From BOG-224 sp963783505 (GTDB taxonomy: Bacteria > Acidobacteriota > Terriglobia > Bryobacterales > Bryobacteraceae), in the NCBI GenBank assembly GCA_963783505.1, contig CAWAOP010000018.1, forward strand, positions 1 to 64,000: DNA of 64,000 nucleotides, written 5' to 3'. Positions 10,030 to 17,825 of the stretch are shown here, one piece after another (the first letter of the stretch is position 1; each line of letters starts with the position of its first letter). The notes beneath the pieces are model-generated. The model had not been told where the DNA came from, did not search any database, and saw nothing but the letters and a program-made list of their open reading frames with translations. The position numbers were made by a program, and so were the translations under genes.

Positions 10030-10488
10030 ATGAAAACACAGGACTTACAGGAGTCGCCCAGTGTGTTTTCGAGGGTGAGGCTCAAGCCGTCGAAGTTGCA
10101 TGATGCCGGCATTGGGGTATTCGCGGTCAGGCGCATACCTAAGAACACGAAGGTATTCGCGGGTGAAAACGAAGAGATCCTTTGGAGGGACGAGGGCTCT
10201 CTTCCCAGGAACGGGGAGTTGCGGAGACTCTACGATGATTTCGCAATAATAAAGGGGAGGGCTTATGGATGTCCGACCTCATTCAATCGGTTGACGCCTG
10301 CCTGGTACCTCAATGAATCGAAAAAGCCGAATGTCCGTTGCGACGAGAACTATGATTTCTATTCGCTTCGAGAGATCGGGGCCGATGAGGAGTTGACGGT
10401 AGATTACGCGACATTCAGCGACTACCCAGATCGTCACCCAAGCGCGCGGCGACCGCGGAAACCCAGCGGAAGCCCGGGTATCCGGTAG
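10030..10488 (+). CDS. SET-domain-containing protein
   Basis: Small protein of 152 residues resembling bacterial SET-domain proteins, which in other organisms methylate lysines. The hallmarks are the N-terminal HDAGIGVFAVRRIPKNTKVF, the substrate/cofactor loop WYLNESKKPNVRC in place of the canonical NHSC region, and the C-terminal ADEELTVDYATF. I chose the ATG at 10030 because homology-like sequence begins just after it. The same frame is open further upstream (an ATG at 9967 is possible). The local composition is less GC-rich than the neighbours and it lies next to an IS element, so acquisition by transfer is plausible. No substrate is evident. Confidence 0.6.
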   Translation: MKTQDLQESPSVFSRVRLKPSKLHDAGIGVFAVRRIPKNTKVFAGENEEILWRDEGSLPRNGELRRLYDDFAIIKGRAYGCPTSFNRLTPAWYLNESKKPNVRCDENYDFYSLREIGADEELTVDYATFSDYPDRHPSARRPRKPSGSPGIR

Positions 10489-10578
10489 AAACCACGTGCC
10501 CGAACCGCCCAGGTGTTACGTTCTCGGAGATGGCGGCCCTGTTCCGGGCGGGGCATCGGCAATCTGGACGCAGTCCAC

Positions 10579-11367
10579 ATGCAGCGTGAAGTCGCCAAAC
10601 CGGTTGGGCGTTACAGAGTTCCCTGGTTTGCCGCCGGCGCCATTGCGGCGGCGTTGCTGATCGCGGTTTTGGCGGAACATGGGCGCATCCATTCCGGCGC
10701 GACCTCGCCTGTAGTTCTGGCTTCGCTGCGGGACGGGGGCCGGATGATCGAACTCGACGCCAATGGGATGCTGAGCGGTCTGGAGGGCGCGTCGCCGGAG
10801 GAGCGGAGACTGGTGCGCGACGCGTTGCAACAGAAATCCCTTCCGGCCGGGCCGGACCTTTCCGCGGCGGCGCCGGGAGTGCTTCTGGGGCCGGGCGGCG
10901 CGGCCCGGGCGGTCTTCTCGCTGACGGAACCGATCAATACTCGCGTGTTGTCCGATCACCCGGTCTTCGCCTGGCAAGCTTATCCGGGCGCAACCGCCTA
11001 TCAGGTGGTGGTCACGAGTGAAAACCTGGATCCCCTGGCGCGCAGCGGACGTATTACAGCCACCGAATGGCAGCCCGAGACCCCGCTGCCGCGCGGCGCC
11101 ACGCTGCTCTGGCAGGTGCGCGCCTGGCGCGGCGGCGAGATGGTGAGCGCTCCCGCTCCGCCCGCTCCGCCCGCGCGCTTCGAGATTGCGGGGGAGCAAA
11201 TCGCGATCCGTCTGGAACAGCTTCGAACGTCTTCGCAACCCAGCCACCTACTGGCGGCGATCCTGTGCGCCCGAGAGGGACTGCGCGAGGAAGCGGCGGC
11301 GGAAATGGAGATGCTGGCCCGGGAGAACGCGGGCTCGACGCTCATCCAGAGCTTGCAGAGTCGTTAG
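10579..11367 (+). CDS. Hypothetical membrane-anchored protein with an FN3-like domain
   Basis: Not recognised. The product (about 262 residues from this ATG) has a short cytoplasmic N-terminus, one transmembrane segment (WFAAGAIAAALLIAVLA, residues 14-30) and an outside region. That region has a fibronectin-like strand pattern (HPVFAWQAYPGATAYQVVV ... LLWQVRAWR) and a helical tail with Glu/Ala-rich sequence. The start is uncertain: the frame is also open from a GTG at 10513 but that extension has no clear domain. The layout resembles the membrane part of zinc-finger/anti-sigma-like Acidobacteria proteins whose N-terminal module is missing here; this is inference. Confidence 0.55.
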   Translation: MQREVAKPVGRYRVPWFAAGAIAAALLIAVLAEHGRIHSGATSPVVLASLRDGGRMIELDANGMLSGLEGASPEERRLVRDALQQKSLPAGPDLSAAAPGVLLGPGGAARAVFSLTEPINTRVLSDHPVFAWQAYPGATAYQVVVTSENLDPLARSGRITATEWQPETPLPRGATLLWQVRAWRGGEMVSAPAPPAPPARFEIAGEQIAIRLEQLRTSSQPSHLLAAILCAREGLREEAAAEMEMLARENAGSTLIQSLQSR

Positions 11368-11387
11368 CCTCAATACGGTATGCCTTA

Positions 11388-11466
11388 GTGGGACAGGCCA
11401 TCGTTTTTCGTGGCCTGTCAAACGCCGACGAAAAGACAGACGATACAAAACGATCGTCTGTCCCAC
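11388..11466. repeat. GTGGGACAGG-type palindromic repeat, copy 1
   Basis: Begins GTGGGACAGGCCATCG and ends CGATCGTCTGTCCCAC, an imperfect inverted repeat about 79 bases long. A second copy with the same ends lies at 26917-26986. It occupies the gap between the convergent genes ending at 11367 and 11514. Confidence 0.75.
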
Positions 11467-11513
11467 CTCAAAGCCATTAAGTGAAGGGTATTGAGGTCAG
11501 GACGCCGGCGCGA

Positions 11514-12431
11514 CTAAATCACGTGGCGTCCTTCACGGGCCGGGCTCACGGATACCGGGCCGTTGCTCGTGGAGAGTTGAATCGTGGCGGCGGAACCGTT
11601 CAGCTCCAATACACGATGCTGGCCGGGGATGGAGTTACGCATGGCAATACAAGCATCCAGCCGGCAACTGACCGGGCCGCGATCCGTCTCCACCCGGACT
11701 CCGGAGCGGAAGGTGTTCGGCAGAGTCGCGCTGACAGGCCCGTTCGCCGTGCGGGCTTCCAGCCGCGGGCCGCTCCAGTTCTCGCTTGATAGCTTCAGCG
11801 AGATAGGTCCGTTCGCGGCGTTGAGTCTTACGTCGCCGCCGCCTCCGCTCCATGAGATGGGTCCGTTGGACGTGTGAGCCTCGATGGCGCCGGAACAATC
11901 GCGGATGGAAATGGGCCCGTTGGTCGCGCGCGTCTTGAGCGTTCCCGTGATCGCGCTTGCGTCGATGGGTCCGTTGCGTGTCTCCAGGTCGAGCGACGCG
12001 TCTTTGGGAGCGTGGACAATGAACGCCACCTGCCACTCGACATTATCGGACGACGGACCGGCGGCCGAGAACCGGGCTCCGGTTCGGGTGACCGCGACGC
12101 CGCGAAGAGCCTGATCGGCGGCGGCCTGCGAGCCGGCCGCCGCAATACTGCAAGCCTCGACGCCGTACTCGTTGCGGTCCCATCCGCGAGCGTGGATCTG
12201 GCCGTGCTCCAGGCCGCTCACTTCGAGCGCCGCGACCTCGCCCCGCTGCAATGTAAAGCTCTCGGCGGCGCGCGCGACGCCTCCGCTGGAGCGCACTCGC
12301 AGATCGGCGCACGAACTCGCGCCGTCCGGGAATTCGATACTGAGATTCTGCCGGGCCTGACTGTAGGCCGGCGCCAGGGCGCAGGCGGCGATCGCCGCGG
12401 CCGCGATGATCCAAGCTTCAGGCGATTTCAT
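11514..12431 (-). CDS. Secreted DUF4097-like beta-repeat protein
   Basis: A 305-residue exported protein with a signal peptide (residues 1-27). The second half has at least five copies of a short repeat of the form (T/A)NGP(I/V)S: TNGPISI, SNGPISW, ANGPISL, ANGPVSA, SNGPVSV. This repeat pattern is that of DUF4097/putative adhesin proteins, which form a right-handed beta structure. The function is unknown. It may act at the envelope. It lies on the same strand as the two genes upstream (12490-14216) but about 60 bases downstream of them. Confidence 0.65.
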   Translation of the reverse strand: MKSPEAWIIAAAAIAACALAPAYSQARQNLSIEFPDGASSCADLRVRSSGGVARAAESFTLQRGEVAALEVSGLEHGQIHARGWDRNEYGVEACSIAAAGSQAAADQALRGVAVTRTGARFSAAGPSSDNVEWQVAFIVHAPKDASLDLETRNGPIDASAITGTLKTRATNGPISIRDCSGAIEAHTSNGPISWSGGGGDVRLNAANGPISLKLSSENWSGPRLEARTANGPVSATLPNTFRSGVRVETDRGPVSCRLDACIAMRNSIPGQHRVLELNGSAATIQLSTSNGPVSVSPAREGRHVI

Positions 12432-12489
12432 GATTCCAACCCTGTGCCGTTGGACGCAACCGGGGCCGGATAGTTAGGGCGGCCGGAGA

Positions 12490-13284
12490 TTATTGTTTGG
12501 GAGGTGCGCTGGGAACCGCGCCCAGACCGGCGTATTGTTCTTTCACGTTGACGGCCTTGTTGCCGTTGAACGTGACGAACGTGATCTTGCCAGGGGCCTG
12601 CCCGTAGACCCAGTCCTCGTACTCCACTCCGTCCTTGGTTTCGCGCGAACGGTACACGGGGCGGCCCATGGCCAGAACCACTTCGTCGCGAGTCATTCCC
12701 ACCAGGGCGCGGCCTTCCTTAATCGCCTTCTGCGTCTCCGGCGGCAGAGACTCGGCGTAGACTGTCGCGGCGCTGTGCTTTTCAAAATCGAGGACGGGCG
12801 CGAGCATCTTCTTGATGTCGTCCGCTTTGATCGGTTCGAGCGGGTGGTGGAACATCAGCGTAATGGATGCGCCGCCCGGAGCATTGGCGTCACTGCTCTG
12901 CCCGACCGGCTGCATAATGGGAGCGCTGGAGGGACCCGCGCCGACTTGAACATTCCGGTACCACTTCAGCCCCCCGCTGTACCCGCCGTTCAGTTGGAAC
13001 ACGATGCGGTCGGATTCAATCGCGATCTTGGTCACTTGCACCAGATCGCCGGGACGAGCGGCCGGTCCGCTCTCCTTGGCGATCTCGGTCCACTTGAAGG
13101 CGTCGTAGGTTCCGTCGGAATCGAACTCGAGCGTTTTGCGAGTGTGCGGAATCAGGGCTTTGGCGGTTGCGTATTCGGCGGTGAGGCCGCGCATCAGTTC
13201 GATGCGGTCCTGGGACGTCAGCCTCTCGCTTGCGAGAAGGACAGGGCAATAGCTCAGGATGGCGATCGCGGCGCAGGCTCGCAT
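12490..13284 (-). CDS. Secreted hypothetical protein with a BamE-like segment
   Basis: 264-residue protein starting MRACAAIAILSYCPVLLAS, a signal peptide. The start is fixed by GGAGGT five bases before the ATG at 13284; the open frame extends further upstream but without a ribosome site. Residues around 200-240 read LVGMTRDEVVLAMGRP followed by EYEDWVYG, the pattern of the SmpA/BamE-like domain found in outer-membrane assembly factors. The front half is not recognised. Its 5' end overlaps the end of the CPBP protease gene by 31 bases, so the two are probably co-transcribed. Confidence 0.6.
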   Translation of the reverse strand: MRACAAIAILSYCPVLLASERLTSQDRIELMRGLTAEYATAKALIPHTRKTLEFDSDGTYDAFKWTEIAKESGPAARPGDLVQVTKIAIESDRIVFQLNGGYSGGLKWYRNVQVGAGPSSAPIMQPVGQSSDANAPGGASITLMFHHPLEPIKADDIKKMLAPVLDFEKHSAATVYAESLPPETQKAIKEGRALVGMTRDEVVLAMGRPVYRSRETKDGVEYEDWVYGQAPGKITFVTFNGNKAVNVKEQYAGLGAVPSAPPKQ

Positions 13285-14216
13285 GACGCAACCTCCACGG
13301 CCGGGTCCGTGAGCGGCGAACGCTGCCGTCGGACCGGCGCTTTCCACAGATAGACAGCCAGAGGGATCAGGGCCGCGGAAGCCAGTAACCCGCCCTCCGG
13401 ACCGTAACTCCCTCCACTCCAAACTGCGCCCGCGCGCCACGCGAGTTCGTGGCCCGTGGCTTCTCTAAATATCTTAAACCCGCTCAAGTCCGCGCCGAAC
13501 AGCGGAAGCACTGCGTTCCAGCCGACGTGCAGGCCGATGGGCAGCCACAGATCGCGGCTGCGGTAATACGCGTAGCCGAACAGTATGCCGAACCCGGCGG
13601 TATTCGCAAGGCCGAGCGGGCTGGAACTGGGATTGGCGGCGTGCATCAACCCGAAGATCGCGCCTACCGGCAGAATCGAAGCCCAAGGTCCCAGCCGCGC
13701 CATCAGGAGTTGGAAACCGTATCCGCGGAAGAGGATCTCCTCGCCCACGGATCCGGCCGCAATGCACAGCAGGGAGAAAGCGAGCATGGGATAATCCGGC
13801 GCGTGCACGAAGACCAGGCGCCCTGCGCCCACGAGGATCGCCGGACCCAACGCGATGGCTGCCGCGCCTCCTCCGCCCGCAAGTCCTATTGCGAGGTTGT
13901 CGAACGAGTGGCGGTTCAACCAGAGGCCGATCTCGCGAACCGGGAAACCTTCGAATATTCGCAAGGTCAGCCACGAGGCCAGAAGCGCCGCGAACAACTC
14001 GGCGAAGGTCAGCGCGGACAATTCGTCATTCGAGAGCCACAGCAGGATGGACGAAAGAAACACCTGCGAGATATAAAACAACGCCACGAAAACGACAATC
14101 TGAAGAGCGAGGCGGAGCAGGCTTTTGCGCGGGGGCGCGGCTTTCTTTCCCGGGGCGGGCGAGCCGCGCCCAGGGCTGCTATCGTCTTCTGTATGGCCGT
14201 TCGGCGGATTATTCAA
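13254..14216 (-). CDS. CPBP-family intramembrane glutamic protease
   Basis: Polytopic membrane protein of the CAAX protease/bacteriocin-processing family. Hydrophobic segments run from about residue 30 to 300. The catalytic motifs are EEILFRGYGF (Glu-Glu and Arg), GLMHAANPSSS and GLHVGWN, which supply the conserved His residues. The start is uncertain. The open frame extends over the divergent deformylase gene to 14327, so I take the in-frame TTG at 14216 as the more reasonable start. It still overlaps the divergent deformylase gene by 24 bases. The substrate cannot be read from sequence. Confidence 0.75.
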   Translation of the reverse strand: MNNPPNGHTEDDSSPGRGSPAPGKKAAPPRKSLLRLALQIVVFVALFYISQVFLSSILLWLSNDELSALTFAELFAALLASWLTLRIFEGFPVREIGLWLNRHSFDNLAIGLAGGGGAAAIALGPAILVGAGRLVFVHAPDYPMLAFSLLCIAAGSVGEEILFRGYGFQLLMARLGPWASILPVGAIFGLMHAANPSSSPLGLANTAGFGILFGYAYYRSRDLWLPIGLHVGWNAVLPLFGADLSGFKIFREATGHELAWRAGAVWSGGSYGPEGGLLASAALIPLAVYLWKAPVRRQRSPLTDPAVEVASCEPAPRSPS

Positions 14217-14726
14217 TTGGGCGATCCGCTCCTTCGAGCCGTCTCCACGGCGGTTCCAACTCCGGAGGAAGCGGCCGCGGTGTTCACCGACCTCCAGGAT
14301 ACGCTCGACGAGTTCCGGCGCGCGCACGGCTTCGGACGAGGAATCAGCGCGGTGCAGATCGGCGAGCCGAAACGACTACTATATATCGAACTGGACGGCC
14401 GGGCCTGGCGCTTGCGGAATCCAGAGTACGAATACTTGAGCGAGCGGAAGTTCATTTTGTGGGACGATTGCTTCTCCTTTCCCAACCTGCTCGTCCGCCT
14501 GGAGCGCTCGGTGGAAGTGCGAATTCGCTTCGACGGCGAAGACGGGTCGGTCCAGCGCCTCACGGCCACGGGCGCGTTTTCGGAATTGTTGCAGCACGAA
14601 ATGGATCACCTGGATGGCGTGCTGGCCATCGACCGCGCCATCGACCGGAACAGCCTTTCGACCCGGGAAGAATTCGAAAGGCAAGCCGCGCAGGCCGCTT
14701 CGACTGGAAATCCGGCCGGCGCATAA
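14193..14726 (+). CDS. Peptide deformylase-like protein with divergent motifs
   Basis: Deformylase-fold metalloprotein (177 residues) expected to act on N-formyl groups. The metal site is conserved: the Cys of WDDCFSFP and the two His plus catalytic Glu of QHEMDHLDG. Motif 1 is GRGISAVQIG instead of the usual GxGLAAxQ, and motif 2 is DDCFS instead of EGCLS. Those changes resemble the distant deformylase-like paralogues rather than the housekeeping Def, so activity on peptides is uncertain. It is divergent from the CPBP gene, overlapping its 5' end, and precedes glpK by 30 bases on the same strand. Confidence 0.75.
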   Translation: MAVRRIIQLGDPLLRAVSTAVPTPEEAAAVFTDLQDTLDEFRRAHGFGRGISAVQIGEPKRLLYIELDGRAWRLRNPEYEYLSERKFILWDDCFSFPNLLVRLERSVEVRIRFDGEDGSVQRLTATGAFSELLQHEMDHLDGVLAIDRAIDRNSLSTREEFERQAAQAASTGNPAGA

Positions 14727-14756
14727 CGGAACGAGTCTCTGCAATCGGGAGGTCGA

Positions 14757-16250
14757 ATGAGCGATTACATAGGAGCCATCGATCAGGGAACCACCAGCAC
14801 GCGCTTCATCGTCTTCGACCGCGCCGGGCGCATCGTCTCCTCCGCGCAACAAGAGCACGAGCAGATATACCCGCGCGCCGGCTGGGTGGAGCACGACGCC
14901 GGCGAGATTTGGCGCAGAACGCAACAGGTGATCGCGGAGGCAATGGAGGCGCGCGCGCTGCGCCCTTCCGATCTCGCCGCTATCGGCATCACCAACCAGC
15001 GCGAAACCACCGTGGTCTGGGAACGCGCCACGGGGCGGCCCGTCTGCAATGCGTTGGTGTGGCAGGATACGCGCGTTGACGAATACATTCCGGAGTTCGT
15101 CTGCAACGGCGGTCAGGACCGGTTTCGCGCGAAGACCGGGCTGCCCGTCTCCACGTATTTCAGCGGGCTCAAGATCCGCTGGATTCTCGATCGCATCGAA
15201 GGAGCGCGCGAGCGCGCCGAGGCCGGCGATCTCTGTTTCGGCACGGTGGATTCGTTCCTTCTGTGGAAGCTGACCGGCGGCGTTCACGCGACCGACTGCA
15301 CCAACGCCAGCCGCACGCAATTGATGGATCTCGCTTCGCTTGCCTGGGACCAGGGGCTTCTCGACGCGTTCGGAATTCCGGCGGCGATGCTGCCGCGGAT
15401 CCGGTCAAGCAGCGAAATCTACGGCGCCGCGGAGCTCGAAGCGGTCAGGGGCGCCCCCATCGCCGGAATCCTGGGCGACCAGCAGGCGGCGCTCGTCGGG
15501 CAGGCGTGCTTCGAGGCCGGCGAAGCCAAAAACACGTACGGCACCGGATGTTTTCTGTTGATGAACACGGGGACGCGCGCCGTCGAATCGCGGCACGGGC
15601 TGCTGACAACGGTCGCTTACAAATTGGGCGACGCGGCTCCGGCGTACGCGCTCGAAGGAAGCGTAGCCATCACCGGAGCGCTGGTGCAGTGGATCCGCGA
15701 CAATCTCGGACTCATTTCCAGGAGTTCGGATATCGAATCGCTCGCGCGAACGGTGAACGATAACGGCGGAGTGTACTTCGTTCCGGCGTTCTCCGGATTG
15801 TACGCGCCGTACTGGAAGTCGAATGCCAGAGGCGTGATCGCCGGCCTGACGCGCTTTGCTAACAAAGGTCATCTGGCCCGCGCGGCGCTGGAAGCGACCG
15901 CGTTCCAGACGCGCGAGGTGGTAGAAGCCATGGCGAAGGATGCCGGCATCTCGCTCAGCGCCTTGCGAGCCGATGGCGGCATGGTGGAAAACGAGCTTCT
16001 CATGCAGTTCCAGGCCGATATCCTGAACTGCCGGGTAGTGCGTCCGGCCGTGAAGGAGACCACCGCGCTCGGAGCGGCATATGCCGCGGGCCTGGCCGTG
16101 GGCTTCTTTGGGGACCTGGAGGATTTGAAGTCGCGCTGGCAGCCCGAGCGCAGTTGGTCTCCCGCGATGAGTTCCTCCGAACGCGAGGCGCTTTACCGGA
16201 CTTGGAAGAAAGCCGTCACGCGTACATTCGACTGGGTCGAGATGGAATAG
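14757..16250 (+). CDS. glpK: Glycerol kinase
   Basis: Phosphorylates glycerol to sn-glycerol 3-phosphate in the cytoplasm. 497 residues, the usual length. FGGY-kinase features are the N-terminal IGAIDQGTTSTRFIVFD phosphate loop, TNQRETTVVWE and the GILGDQQAALVGQ/GTGCFLLMNTG region. The C-terminal ATPase part is YFVPAFSGLYAPYW and DGGMVENELLMQFQADIL. GGGAGG stands five bases before the ATG. No glycerol transporter or glpD lies next to it. Confidence 0.95.
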   Translation: MSDYIGAIDQGTTSTRFIVFDRAGRIVSSAQQEHEQIYPRAGWVEHDAGEIWRRTQQVIAEAMEARALRPSDLAAIGITNQRETTVVWERATGRPVCNALVWQDTRVDEYIPEFVCNGGQDRFRAKTGLPVSTYFSGLKIRWILDRIEGARERAEAGDLCFGTVDSFLLWKLTGGVHATDCTNASRTQLMDLASLAWDQGLLDAFGIPAAMLPRIRSSSEIYGAAELEAVRGAPIAGILGDQQAALVGQACFEAGEAKNTYGTGCFLLMNTGTRAVESRHGLLTTVAYKLGDAAPAYALEGSVAITGALVQWIRDNLGLISRSSDIESLARTVNDNGGVYFVPAFSGLYAPYWKSNARGVIAGLTRFANKGHLARAALEATAFQTREVVEAMAKDAGISLSALRADGGMVENELLMQFQADILNCRVVRPAVKETTALGAAYAAGLAVGFFGDLEDLKSRWQPERSWSPAMSSSEREALYRTWKKAVTRTFDWVEME

Positions 16251-16251
16251 T

Positions 16252-16312
16252 GGGGCAGGTCTCCAGACTTGCCCAAGCCCAGCAGGCGGGGATGCCCGCC
16301 GCACTACCGCCA
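16252..16312. repeat. GTGGGGC-type palindromic repeat
   Basis: Short self-complementary blocks (GGGCAGGTCTCCAGACTTGCCC; GGCGGGGATGCCCGCC) followed by the CACTACCGCCA ending seen at the 39.9 kb copy. It sits between the convergent ends of glpK and the gene at 16313. Confidence 0.55.
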
Positions 16313-16795
16313 TCACTCGTCGAACAGTCCGATCTGCTCCTTGGGCGCGGGCTCCGCCTTCCGCTTCCTGAGAGCACTGCCGACCACCCCAAGCACCGAT
16401 GCGTCAACCAGCGCGGCGCGCGGCGCGAAAATCCGCTGGTGGTTGCCGTAGGGGTCCGGGGGAATGACCGTCACTCCGTACGGCTCGCTCTGGAGCAGGT
16501 TGTTGGGCGTCACGCCTTCCAGGATTTCGCCGTCCCGGAATTCGAGGCGTACCCAAAGCCCGGCTGTCTTTGGCCGGGTTTGGAACTGCCTGCGGCCCGG
16601 CTCGGCTTCCCCGTCGAGCTCGCGGACGAAAGATACGGTCTTGATCTCGGAATAGGGGACGGAAGCGACGCTTCCCTCGGCCGAGAGCAGCTCGACGCCT
16701 GCAGGTTGAAGAAAAGAAAGGGGGTTTACGTATCCCCGAAGAGGTTCTCGATCGAATCTCCGGAGGATCGCCTTCTTGGTGGTGGAACCTGCCAA
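16313..16795 (-). CDS. Conserved hypothetical protein
   Basis: 160 residues, not recognised with confidence. Three parts are visible: an N-terminal beta-rich region (KAILRRFDREPLRGYVNP), a central VRLEFRDGEILEGVTPNN turn of the type seen in small beta-barrel domains, and a basic C-terminus (ALRKRKAEPAPKEQIGLFDE). There is no signal peptide. The start is a TTG at 16795, since no in-frame ATG precedes the conserved-looking start. It is divergent from the xerD-like gene with about 70 bases between them. Confidence 0.55.
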   Translation of the reverse strand: MAGSTTKKAILRRFDREPLRGYVNPLSFLQPAGVELLSAEGSVASVPYSEIKTVSFVRELDGEAEPGRRQFQTRPKTAGLWVRLEFRDGEILEGVTPNNLLQSEPYGVTVIPPDPYGNHQRIFAPRAALVDASVLGVVGSALRKRKAEPAPKEQIGLFDE

Positions 16796-16865
16796 GGGAA
16801 AACCCTAACCTTTCTTACGCTTCGATGTTTCAAACATTTAGGCGCTTATTGTATCATTGGCTGGA

Positions 16866-17765
16866 ATGCTAGAAGCGTCCGTGGCGCGCCGCCAAGTCGC
16901 GGTGGCCGCGTTTCTGAGTTTTTGCCGTCTGGAAAAAGGGCTGTCGGCCAACTCAATCCAGGCGTATTCTACTGACTTGGCAGACTTTAGCGCATTCATC
17001 GCGGATTTGGCGGGCTGGCCCGAAGCGGACGACGTCCGCCGCTACCTGGAAAACCTGCGCGAACGCGGCCTGAGCACGCGAAGCGTCGCGCGCCGGCTGA
17101 CCACCCTCCGCAACCTTTTTGGGTTCCTCCTACGGGAGGGAACCGCCGCCAGCGATCCCACGGAACGCGTACGCGCCCCTAGGTCCCTTCAGACCATTCC
17201 TAAGTTTCTCAATCGAAACGAGATCGATAAAATCATCCAGGCTCCCGCCGAGTCCCGGCCGAACGGCCTGCGCGACCGGGCCATGCTGGAGCTTCTTTAT
17301 GCCACGGGATTGCGCGTCTCCGAGCTATGCAAGCTCGGGACGAGCGATCTGAACCTCGATCTGGGAGTCCTCCGCACCACCGGCAAAGGCAATAAGCAGC
17401 GCCTGGTTCCGGTGGGCCGCGAGGCCATCAAAGCCGTCGAGGACTATCTCGCAGGCTCCCGCTCGGCTCTTTTGAAGGGCCGGGCAAGCCGCTACCTGTT
17501 CGTGACCGCGCGGGGCGGCGCCATGACGCGGCAGGCGTTTTGGAAGCTACTGGGCGGGTACGGGCGGAAAGCCGGTATTTTCAGGAATTTGAGCCCCCAT
17601 GTGATACGCCACAGTTTCGCCACGCATTTGCTGGAAGGCGGGGCGGACCTGAGAAGCGTTCAGATTATGCTGGGGCATGCCGATATCTCGACCACCCAAG
17701 TCTACACTCACGTCATGCGGTCGAGATTACGGGATTCGGTGGACAAACACCATCCCCGGGCCTGA
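16866..17765 (+). CDS. xerD: Site-specific tyrosine recombinase, XerD-like
   Basis: Tyrosine recombinase, probably the chromosome-dimer resolving XerC/XerD type. About 299 residues. The N-terminal SAM-like core-binding domain covers residues 5-95 (FLSFCRLEKGLSANSIQAY). The catalytic domain has Arg in ATGLRVSEL, Lys in TGKGNKQR, HVIRHSFATHLL, GHADISTTQ and the nucleophile in TQVYTHV. ATG at 16866 fits the family start; a TTG nine bases upstream is also in frame. No integrase-specific context such as an att site was seen. Confidence 0.88.
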   Translation: MLEASVARRQVAVAAFLSFCRLEKGLSANSIQAYSTDLADFSAFIADLAGWPEADDVRRYLENLRERGLSTRSVARRLTTLRNLFGFLLREGTAASDPTERVRAPRSLQTIPKFLNRNEIDKIIQAPAESRPNGLRDRAMLELLYATGLRVSELCKLGTSDLNLDLGVLRTTGKGNKQRLVPVGREAIKAVEDYLAGSRSALLKGRASRYLFVTARGGAMTRQAFWKLLGGYGRKAGIFRNLSPHVIRHSFATHLLEGGADLRSVQIMLGHADISTTQVYTHVMRSRLRDSVDKHHPRA

Positions 17766-17825
17766 GGCACGATCCGGCCGCCGTGCGGCCGTCCGGGGAG
17801 ATGTTAGGAAGCGAGAGCGCTTGCC

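Noticed and set aside
11874..12473. Plus-strand frame over the DUF4097-like gene
   Set aside because: Antisense of a repeat-rich gene with better coding signal and signal peptide on the minus strand.
13449..14192. Long plus-strand open frame upstream of the deformylase
   Set aside because: It is the antisense shadow of the CPBP gene; deformylase similarity begins at 14193.
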